Below are positions 6,518 through 11,888 of a DNA stretch of 11,888 nucleotides, piece after piece. Position numbers and translations under genes: made by a program. The DNA lies in NCBI GenBank assembly GCA_947629195.1, contig CANRCS010000019.1:1-11888 (forward strand), read 5' to 3'. The notes under the pieces were generated by a model. The model saw only the letters and a program-made list of their open reading frames with translations. It was not told where the DNA came from and ran no database searches. This DNA comes from an uncultured Bacilli bacterium (GTDB lineage: Bacteria > Bacillota_I > Bacilli_A > RF39 > UBA660). How positions within the stretch are numbered: position 1 is the stretch's first letter; every line of letters starts with the position of its first letter.

Positions 6518-7813
6518 ATGAAAAAAAATGTATTTATTAAATCTACATTAATATTAGTAATTGGTGGTTTTTTTACTAAAATACTTGGTATGATTATTAA
6601 AATATTTACAACTAGAATAGTGGGAACAGAAGGTATTGGTTTATATATGTTAATTACACCTACTTTTTCACTATTCATAACTTTAGCTCAGTTAGGATTT
6701 CCTATTGCAATTAGTAAATTAGTTAGTGAAGATAAGAAGAATAATAAAAAAATAGTAAGTTCTACTATATTTCTATCACTTATTTTTAATGTTATTTTGA
6801 TTTTCGTAATTTTTTTAATTGCTCCATTTATGTCAAATGTACTTTTAAAAAATAAGGATGCATATTATCCTATTTTATGTATAGGTTTTACTTTACCATT
6901 TATAGGTATATCAAGTATTGCACGTGGATATTTTTTTGGAAAACAAAAGATGTTTCCACACGTAATATCTAATATTTTTGAACAAATTGTAAGACTTGGA
7001 ATAATAATTTTAATAACTCCAAAGTTATTGGAGAAAGGTCTAACTTTTGCAGTATCAGGACTTGTAATATACAATGTTGTTAGTGAATTATTATCAATAT
7101 TAATACTTTATTTCTTTTTACCGAAAAACTTTAGTATAAGTAAAAGTGAATTAAAACCAGATATGTCTGTTATTAAAGATGTAATGCAAATATCAATACC
7201 TACTACTTCATCAAGATTAGTAGGTTCCCTAGGGTATTTTTTAGAGCCTATTATTTTAACCCAAACCCTATTATATGTAGGTTATTCATCAAGTTTTATA
7301 ACTACTGAATATGGTGTAATTTCTGGATATGTAATACAAACCTTACTTATGCCTTCTTTCTTTGCTTTGGCAATATCCCAAGCATTAATACCTGTAATAA
7401 GCAAATCTTATTCAAATGGTCATATTAGACATGCAAAAGAAAAAATGAAACAAGCGTGTTTTATTTCATTTGCAATTGGATTAGTAATCACTTCAGCACT
7501 TATGATTGCCCCAGAATTTTTCTTAAAGTTATTTTATAATACAACAGAAGGGGTACAATATATAAGAATTCTAGCGCCAGTATTTTTAATTTTTTATGTA
7601 CAAGGTCCATTAACTAGCGCACTTCAAGCAATGGATAAATCTAAAGAAGCTTTTGCATCTACGTTTAAAGGTATAATAATAAAGACAATACTTTTATTTG
7701 TATTATCTTTACTTAAAATTGGTATGTACTCTCTTATTATCGCAACTATTGTTAATATATTATATGTTACTTATCATCAATATAAATTAGTTAAGAAAAG
7801 TTTAGAGTGTTAA
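6518..7813 (+). CDS. spoVB: SpoVB-type polysaccharide/lipid flippase (MOP superfamily)
   Basis: Integral membrane protein of the MOP exporter superfamily, in the SpoVB/YtgP group that moves lipid-linked cell-wall precursors across the membrane. In B. subtilis SpoVB is needed for spore cortex; in non-sporulators related proteins are thought to act in wall synthesis. The 431 residues begin with a typical N-terminus (GGFFTKILGMIIKIF; VGTEGIGLYML; QLGFPIAISKLVSE) and appear to contain about 12 hydrophobic segments. That is shorter than the roughly 500-540 of Bacillus members, consistent with loss of C-terminal segments. I chose ATG 6518: AGGTG lies six bases upstream, whereas GTG 6509 is part of that ribosome site. 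The last 12 bp overlap the convergent AAA-CYTH gene. The comN-secDF association supports the assignment. Confidence 0.85.
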   Translation: MKKNVFIKSTLILVIGGFFTKILGMIIKIFTTRIVGTEGIGLYMLITPTFSLFITLAQLGFPIAISKLVSEDKKNNKKIVSSTIFLSLIFNVILIFVIFLIAPFMSNVLLKNKDAYYPILCIGFTLPFIGISSIARGYFFGKQKMFPHVISNIFEQIVRLGIIILITPKLLEKGLTFAVSGLVIYNVVSELLSILILYFFLPKNFSISKSELKPDMSVIKDVMQISIPTTSSRLVGSLGYFLEPIILTQTLLYVGYSSSFITTEYGVISGYVIQTLLMPSFFALAISQALIPVISKSYSNGHIRHAKEKMKQACFISFAIGLVITSALMIAPEFFLKLFYNTTEGVQYIRILAPVFLIFYVQGPLTSALQAMDKSKEAFASTFKGIIIKTILLFVLSLLKIGMYSLIIATIVNILYVTYHQYKLVKKSLEC

Positions 7814-8911
7814 TTTTAATGATTTATCTTTATTTATCTTTTTAGCAATGTTAATATTTCTATAATTTATATCATTTGATACTTCTTTTATTATTTTAAT
7901 ATTACTTGGTATATTAACTACATCATTTTTATCTTTAACATCAACTTCTAAGAGTGCTAAAGATGTTTTGCTAAATATATCTAATCTAAAATATTGTTTA
8001 TTTTCACTAAATGTATACCTAGTTTTATTAATCTCATATTTTGTATCACTTATATCAATTATTTTTTGATATTCTTTTTCACTAATTTTTTGATTTGTAA
8101 TTACTTTTTTTGATAAATCATTTTGTTCAGATTGTACTGTCAAAAAGTAAGTAGCTTCACCATCAAAGATTCTTTTTCTTAACCTTTTTTCATAATCTGT
8201 ATTTCCTAAATAGGTTTGAACTATATCTATTTTAGTTGAATTATCTTCATTAAATGAAAATTTAGAATTATTTAAATCAACTAAAAATTTTCTTTGAAAT
8301 CTAAGTGAAGTAGGTTCTTTAAGTAAATTATATATACAGTCCATCATTCTATTTATTTTATCTTCAAAATTAGTACTGTTATCAATTATTTTTAAGTTGT
8401 TGTGTCCTGCCCAAGCATTAATTGTCTTTTTATCTAATTCTTTAGCTTCATCAACAGTTTCTCTTCTATGTTTATTATTTTCCACAGTATAATATTCTTC
8501 TTTACCATCTGCTGCTGTTACTAAATGAATTACCATGTCATATCTATCCATTAAATTTATTTCTTTTAAATCTAATTTTCTTAAAATTTGATTAAACTTC
8601 TTTTGTCCAATATATGCTTTGTTATCTATAACTCCTCTATCATGTATAATTACAACTTTTTTATTTCTATGTATTAATTTAGCGACTTCATCGTATATTT
8701 TTTCTTTTTGTAATTGATATTTTAAGATTATTTCTTGAAATTTAACTAGTCCAACTAGTGAAATATTTATGCCACTTTTCATTAGTTCAGTCGCACTTTC
8801 TGGGATAATAAAGACAACATAACCTTTTTCAGTTAACTTTTCTTCAATATTTGATAATGCAGTTGTCTTACCTGCACATGGGCCTCCAGTTAAAGCAATT
8901 CTTTTAATCAT
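7802..8911 (-). CDS. AAA_28-CYTH fusion protein (Ttd14-like)
   Basis: Two-domain protein of 369 residues. The N-terminal P-loop domain (about 1-195) resembles the AAA_28 family, which includes the ribosylnicotinamide-kinase part of NadR and animal Ttd14. It has Walker A GGPCAGKT (9-16), an ESATE segment (38-42), Walker B IIHDRG (88-93), and the characteristic ETVDEAKELD...W.GH...IDNS stretch (151-179). The C-terminal part (about 203-358) looks like a CYTH/triphosphate-tunnel domain: QRKFLVDL, RLRKRI, TYFLTVQSE, YFRLDIF and LALLEVDV follow the strand order, although the first ExExK motif is degenerate (QRK). It probably phosphorylates or hydrolyses a nucleotide-like or phospho-substrate, but the substrate is unknown. 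I start at ATG 8911 (AGGTG six bases upstream); GTG 8920 has no usable ribosome site. Its ribosome site covers the stop codon of the phosphatase gene, so the two are coupled. Confidence 0.82.
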   Translation of the reverse strand: MIKRIALTGGPCAGKTTALSNIEEKLTEKGYVVFIIPESATELMKSGINISLVGLVKFQEIILKYQLQKEKIYDEVAKLIHRNKKVVIIHDRGVIDNKAYIGQKKFNQILRKLDLKEINLMDRYDMVIHLVTAADGKEEYYTVENNKHRRETVDEAKELDKKTINAWAGHNNLKIIDNSTNFEDKINRMMDCIYNLLKEPTSLRFQRKFLVDLNNSKFSFNEDNSTKIDIVQTYLGNTDYEKRLRKRIFDGEATYFLTVQSEQNDLSKKVITNQKISEKEYQKIIDISDTKYEINKTRYTFSENKQYFRLDIFSKTSLALLEVDVKDKNDVVNIPSNIKIIKEVSNDINYRNINIAKKINKDKSLKLTL

Positions 8912-8920
8912 TTCTAACAC

Positions 8921-9469
8921 CTACCTTATTTTTTTTATTAACATTTTATTAGTATCAAGTTCATGTAATGAAGCATGCTCTACACCAAACTGTTTTTTAT
9001 CCATATCTGGAAGTCTATTTTCTAAAATGAAATAAATCATATTTATATTACCTCTATGTGTTATGAGTAAAACATTATCTAATTTTAAAATTACATCGTA
9101 AAAATAATTTTTAAATCTTTCATAAAATTCTATCATAGATTCTCCTTTTGGATATTTAAAAAATATACTGTCTACATCTATATATTCTGGATATTTTATT
9201 TTTTCTTTTCCATTTAGTAATCCTTTGTTTAACTCTCTAAGACATTTAGAGTATATAACATCTACATTTAAATATTTATTTACTATATCAGCAGTAGTGA
9301 TTGCTCTTTTTATATCACTAGATATTATTTTATTTATTTTAAAATTACTATTTTTTATGAACTTGGCAACTTCTTCTACTTGTTTTTTACCAACGTCTAC
9401 TAAATCAATATTACTCCAACCACCAATATATTTCTCATCATCTAATCCATGTCTTAACAAATATATCAT
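8921..9469 (-). CDS. Histidine phosphatase (phosphoglycerate-mutase-like)
   Basis: Cytosolic phosphatase of the histidine phosphatase superfamily, branch 1, with phospho-His catalysis. The 182 residues carry every core residue: RHG with nucleophile His7 (6-8), Arg55 in SSDIKRAITTA (50-60), the acid/base Glu79 in LRELNKG (77-83), YPKGES (106-111) and His138 in ITHRG (136-140). The protein is compact, more like CobC/PhoE-type phosphatases than full-length GpmA (about 230-250). The substrate is unknown. The ATG at 9469 has AGGAGGT four bases upstream. It is followed at once by the AAA-CYTH gene and preceded by a palindrome shared with the Nudix regulator's promoter, suggesting all three act on the same nucleotide or sugar-phosphate pathway. 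It is not a central glycolytic enzyme on this evidence. Confidence 0.9.
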   Translation of the reverse strand: MIYLLRHGLDDEKYIGGWSNIDLVDVGKKQVEEVAKFIKNSNFKINKIISSDIKRAITTADIVNKYLNVDVIYSKCLRELNKGLLNGKEKIKYPEYIDVDSIFFKYPKGESMIEFYERFKNYFYDVILKLDNVLLITHRGNINMIYFILENRLPDMDKKQFGVEHASLHELDTNKMLIKKIR

Positions 9470-9483
9470 TTTTACCTCCTATA

Positions 9484-9502
9484 ATGCGTATAAAGTACGC
9501 AT
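9484..9502. promoter_or_regulatory. 19-bp palindromic operator, copy 1 (upstream of phosphatase)
   Basis: ATGCGTATAAAGTACGCAT, with perfect 7-bp arms around five bases, 14 bp upstream of the phosphatase start. In reverse complement it matches copy 2 (10260-10278) at 16 of 19 positions. Its GCGTA arms stand out in this AT-rich DNA. No good promoter accompanies it, so it may act on an internal weak promoter or block read-through. Confidence 0.78.
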
Positions 9503-9514
9503 AACTATTGTTTT

Positions 9515-9540
9515 TAAAAATGTATCAAAATACATTTTTA
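9515..9540 (-). other. Hairpin at the end of the Nudix regulator gene
   Basis: Perfect 11-bp arms TAAAAATGTAT (9515-9525) and its complement (9530-9540) with a four-base loop. It covers the regulator's stop codon (9525-9527). On the gene's strand the 3' arm ends in U5 but is then followed by A residues, so it could be a leaky terminator or attenuator before the phosphatase gene. The stem is nearly all A-T pairs and weak. Confidence 0.45.
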
Positions 9541-10217
9541 TTAGTAATTTTATTTTTAAATTTATATATTTTTGCAGGCTTTTTACCTTCAAATTTTTTA
9601 GTTTTATTAGTATCTACTATCAATCCTGAATTAATTAATTTCTTTCTAAAATTTCTTCTATCATATTTTTTCTTTAAAACACTTTCATATGCCATTTGAA
9701 TTTCAGGAATAGTAAATCCTTTTGGATACAAACTTGATAAAATATTAGAATTACAAATTAAATCTTTAAGTTTTTCCAACGCACTTTCTAATATTTCGTT
9801 GTGGTCATAAGCAAGAGTTCCTACCTTATCTATTGCAACCCAATCAGCATCAACTGTTTTCATAGTTTTCTTTAAAACATTAACTTTATTAAAGTCAATT
9901 ACTCCAATATAGCCTATCGCAATCATTCTCAATAATGGGGACCTATTAATTTTACTAAATACATTAAACATTTGTATATCAACATTTTCAATACCAGTTT
10001 TTTCTTTTATTTCTCTTTTCGCACCATCAATTACTTCTTCATTGTTATATAACGCACCACCTACTAAAGACCAATATCCTTTAAATGGGTTATTATCACG
10101 TTTTATTAACAAAACTTTTACAACACCATTATCAATAGTAAATAGTGTTGATATAACATGAATACCTTGATTTTTATATAACGGATTATTTACTTCCATA
10201 ATATTTTCACACTCCAT
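9525..10217 (-). CDS. NrtR-like Nudix-winged-helix transcriptional regulator
   Basis: Transcription factor with an N-terminal Nudix fold and C-terminal winged helix, the architecture of NrtR regulators, which bind ADP-ribose or related ligands and commonly repress NAD metabolism genes. Of 230 residues, about 18-145 are the Nudix domain. The box G54-x5-E60-x7-REIKEKTGI (68-76) has Lys73 where catalytic Nudix enzymes have the last Glu, so it is more likely a sensor than a hydrolase. LAYDHNEILESALEKLK (135-151), SSLYPKGFTIPEIQMAYE (161-178) and RRNFRKKLINSGLI (187-200) are typical of the NrtR helix-turn-helix part. Its promoter carries a palindrome between -35 and -10, implying autoregulation, with a second copy before the next gene. 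The start is uncertain: ATG 10217 lacks a clear ribosome site, and ATG 10199 has GGAG 12 bases upstream. Confidence 0.88.
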   Translation of the reverse strand: MECENIMEVNNPLYKNQGIHVISTLFTIDNGVVKVLLIKRDNNPFKGYWSLVGGALYNNEEVIDGAKREIKEKTGIENVDIQMFNVFSKINRSPLLRMIAIGYIGVIDFNKVNVLKKTMKTVDADWVAIDKVGTLAYDHNEILESALEKLKDLICNSNILSSLYPKGFTIPEIQMAYESVLKKKYDRRNFRKKLINSGLIVDTNKTKKFEGKKPAKIYKFKNKITNKNVF

Positions 10218-10254
10218 AATCTATTGTATATATTCCAATATCACTTACAAATAT

Positions 10255-10283
10255 AGTATATGTGTATTTTATACGCTTGTCAA
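10255..10283 (-). promoter_or_regulatory. Promoter of Nudix regulator gene
   Basis: Perfect -35 TTGACA (10283-10278), exactly 17-bp spacer, -10 TATACT (10260-10255). The predicted start is near 10248, giving a leader of about 30 nt. The spacer is filled by palindrome copy 2, the classic geometry for repression by steric block. Confidence 0.85.
10260..10278. promoter_or_regulatory. 19-bp palindromic operator, copy 2 (regulator promoter)
   Basis: ATGTGTATTTTATACGCTT, an imperfect palindrome occupying the -35/-10 spacer and touching both hexamers. Consensus with copy 1 is ATGYGTAYTTTATACGCWT. Presumed binding site of the Nudix-winged-helix protein encoded directly downstream; the binding itself is inferred. 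Confidence 0.8.
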
Positions 10284-10301
10284 TATTTATACTCAAATTA
10301 T

Positions 10302-10348
10302 TAAAAAAATTACTCCAAGACAATTCAAATCCATTGAGTGCCTTGAAG
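10302..10348 (-). terminator. Rho-independent terminator of the surface-protein gene
   Basis: 10-bp RNA stem with two G-U wobbles (CTTCAAGGCA, 10348-10339, with TGTCTTGGAG, 10322-10313). An inner TCAA/TTGA pairing caps the loop, and seven U follow (10309-10303). It lies about 45 bp past the stop codon and separates this gene from the Nudix promoter. Confidence 0.85.
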
Positions 10349-10394
10349 TTTTCTAGAGATTTATCTTTTCACCATCTATCAAATGAAGACTAGC

Positions 10395-10690
10395 TCACCC
10401 TACTACGTATGGATCATCAATAGTGCCTGTTGCTTCAGTTACCATTATATCAGACTTCAGGTTAACTACGGGAAGAACTGACATCGAGATACCCTTAGCG
10501 ACCTCCTTCGGTAAGGCGTAATACAAACCACCGGCAGAACCCCCAAACCAAGAATAAGCACAACTAAAGAAGTAGTCAGGAGTGGCGGTCCAGAAATCAC
10601 CACTTTTTCCAAATAAGTAGTAGTAATAATTGGTTTGAAAAGGAAGCCCGCCTGCGAACATTACTTCATCCGCTGTTATTAGTCCCACTT
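10395..10690 (-). other. GC-shifted 3' segment of the surface-protein gene
   Basis: Hand count: 81 G+C of 180 bases (45%) at 10441-10620, against 60 of 180 (33%) at 11041-11220 in the same gene. Codons rare elsewhere in the window (CTG, CCG, GTC, TCG, GCC, ACC) are concentrated here. It encodes about residues 390-486, including FWTATP and the VLPVVNLKSD end. Many codons between Asp427 and Ala448 are NNY, the pattern left when AAY codons are mutated at adenines. Confidence 0.65.
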
Positions 10691-11855
10691 TTAAATCTGT
10701 ATATAATCCTCCATAATTTTTTGTTGTATTTGGACATTTAAAACTTGGGGTTGGTGGATCATTGTACTCAAGTCTATTATATGCTCCATAATCTATATAC
10801 CTTTCTTCTTCTGTTGTTGTTGATGTATCATTACAAAATTTTGATGTCTCTATATATTCATCATAAGGCTTCATATTTTTATCATACCAATCTTCCAAAT
10901 ATTTCTTTATTGTACTATCTTGGACATTTCCTTCGTCGTCTAAAAATGTGTATCCTACGTATTTTTCATCATCAGAATTTTCATTAAATAGACTATTTCC
11001 TATACTTCCATCTGCTACTAATCTTATTGTTCCATCTCCATTGATTCTTACTATTCTCCATAGCATATCTTCTACTGCTAAATGACTTCCATAATAATAA
11101 TCATCTTCTTCCCATTTCAATCCATTAAATTTTACGTAGTTATCTTCTACTGCTCCTCTAAAATAGTATGTTGGCCCATCATCATCTTCGTCCTCTATTA
11201 ATCCTTCATCATCTGTTGCAACTGTACTAAAGTCTGGTTTTTCTTCTTTTATCGGAGAATTGTTGTCTTTTATCAATTGAGCTAATAATACTTTTTCTTT
11301 TGCTTTTTCAAAACTTAATTGATTATGTCCTTCTGCTAAGTCTAATGGATTATATGAATATCCTCCATCTACTCCTAATTCTATCGTTATATCACTTGTT
11401 GATTGGTTTCTTATTACTACTGTTTTTTCTTCATCTGCATCTTTTTCTAGTACTCCAGTATCATAGTTTTCTTCTGTTGGCGCTGTAACTGCTATTACTG
11501 TACCATTTGGTAATGTATTTGGACTTATTGGCTTGTAATATAGTTTGTATTTTGCTGCTATTGGTGTTGTATTTGTTATCTTTAGTGGTAGTTCTATTTT
11601 TTGGTTTGCATTTACTGTTATTTGCTTACTACTTGAATTATAACTACTATTACTACTTGTTACATCAAATGTTATTAGTCCTGCCTTTATTGTTATTGCA
11701 TTTCTTTTTTCTATTGTTCCATCAAATATTGCTCTTGATCTATATATTGTAAATCCTACTATGGTTGCTACTAAAATTAGAGTTACTACTACTATTTCTT
11801 CTACGTGCTTTCCACTTTTTATCTCTTCATTTATCTTTTTTATCTTCTCTTTCAT
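10395..11855 (-). CDS. Membrane-anchored extracytoplasmic protein with C-terminal DUF6273-like domain
   Basis: Function not established. The 486 residues start with a basic segment and one membrane helix (about 21-38) followed by SRAIFDG, resembling the signal-anchor of TasA/camelysin-like or pilin-like exported proteins of gut Bacillota. Residues about 50-185 look like a beta-sandwich (ITIKAGLITFDV; KIELPLKITNTTPIAAKYKLYY). A very acidic linker (about 215-227) leads to a second domain: YYFRGAVEDNYVKFNGLKW (230-248), WRIVRINGDGTIRLV (266-280), LITADEVMFAGG (392-403), FWTATP (421-426) and VLPVVNLKSD (460-469). This order is typical of DUF6273-like domains, which I take to have a C-type-lectin/FGE-like fold. 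Three cysteines (341, 374, 432) lie in it. The ATG at 11855 has AGAGG ten bases upstream. A surface ligand-binding or display role is inferred; the last ~100 codons differ in composition. Confidence 0.75.
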   Translation of the reverse strand: MKEKIKKINEEIKSGKHVEEIVVVTLILVATIVGFTIYRSRAIFDGTIEKRNAITIKAGLITFDVTSSNSSYNSSSKQITVNANQKIELPLKITNTTPIAAKYKLYYKPISPNTLPNGTVIAVTAPTEENYDTGVLEKDADEEKTVVIRNQSTSDITIELGVDGGYSYNPLDLAEGHNQLSFEKAKEKVLLAQLIKDNNSPIKEEKPDFSTVATDDEGLIEDEDDDGPTYYFRGAVEDNYVKFNGLKWEEDDYYYGSHLAVEDMLWRIVRINGDGTIRLVADGSIGNSLFNENSDDEKYVGYTFLDDEGNVQDSTIKKYLEDWYDKNMKPYDEYIETSKFCNDTSTTTEEERYIDYGAYNRLEYNDPPTPSFKCPNTTKNYGGLYTDLKVGLITADEVMFAGGLPFQTNYYYYLFGKSGDFWTATPDYFFSCAYSWFGGSAGGLYYALPKEVAKGISMSVLPVVNLKSDIMVTEATGTIDDPYVVG

Positions 11856-11888
11856 TTTTGCTATACCTCTTTTCTTATAAAAAGTTAT

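Noticed and set aside
8478..8490. DnaA-box-like TTTTCCACA inside the AAA-CYTH gene
   Set aside because: It encodes conserved protein sequence and is isolated; taken as chance.
8921..9469. Glycolytic phosphoglycerate mutase
   Set aside because: Too short and lacking GpmA-specific insertions; the RHG and catalytic residues only define the superfamily.
10284..10394. DGR template repeat or post-variable-region hairpin downstream of the surface gene
   Set aside because: The hairpin at 10313-10348 is followed by seven U and is explained as a terminator. No repeat of the GC-shifted segment is found in the window.
1..11888. Circular element, because the window ends in AAAGTTAT and begins with AAAGTTAT
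   Set aside because: Eight bases of overlap is easily chance in AT-rich DNA. The gene content is chromosomal housekeeping with no replication or mobilisation gene.
1..11888. CRISPR array, tRNA, rRNA or insertion sequence
   Set aside because: No regularly spaced repeats, cloverleaf, rRNA-like stretch or transposase with terminal repeats was found on either strand.

Overview
The window comes from a very AT-rich, standard-code bacterium of the Bacillota. TGA acts as a stop (htpG, the Nudix gene, the last gene) and TGG encodes Trp, so it is not a code-reassigned mollicute. Strong AGGAGG ribosome sites, a fused SecDF, a ComN-type regulator beside secDF, a SpoVB-type flippase and a CIRCE element fit an uncultured gut Bacilli/Erysipelotrichia-like lineage. 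The exact order cannot be read from the sequence.

Layout. Bases 1-159 are non-coding, with two DnaA-box-like 9-mers, a C8 run and the htpG 3' hairpin. htpG (minus) has its own consensus promoter and a near-perfect CIRCE element at the transcription start. Next, also on minus, is a tight overlapping operon comN - small two-TM protein - secDF, closed by a terminator whose 5' arm contains the secDF stop codon. Two accessory-looking genes follow: an Rpn/PD-(D/E)XK family protein (plus) and an XRE regulator (minus), which converge on one bidirectional terminator. The XRE gene is divergent from a spoVB-type flippase (plus).

The region from 7802 to 10283 is the most unusual part. On the minus strand, an NrtR-like Nudix-winged-helix regulator is followed by a histidine phosphatase and an AAA_28-CYTH fusion protein related to Ttd14. 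A 19-bp palindrome lies inside the regulator's promoter, between a perfect -35 and a good -10. A second copy (16 of 19 bases identical) lies just upstream of the phosphatase-ATPase pair. This looks like a self-contained regulon: the regulator senses a nucleotide-type ligand and controls itself and two enzymes of unknown substrate.

The last gene (10395-11855, minus) encodes a membrane-anchored extracytoplasmic protein. Its C-terminal ~100 codons are clearly richer in GC and use different codons from the rest of the gene and the window, which suggests a mosaic or diversified display domain.

Several starts were moved from the longest ORF because a Shine-Dalgarno sequence or promoter decided them: secDF to 4420, the XRE gene to 6373, spoVB to 6518 and the AAA-CYTH gene to 8911.
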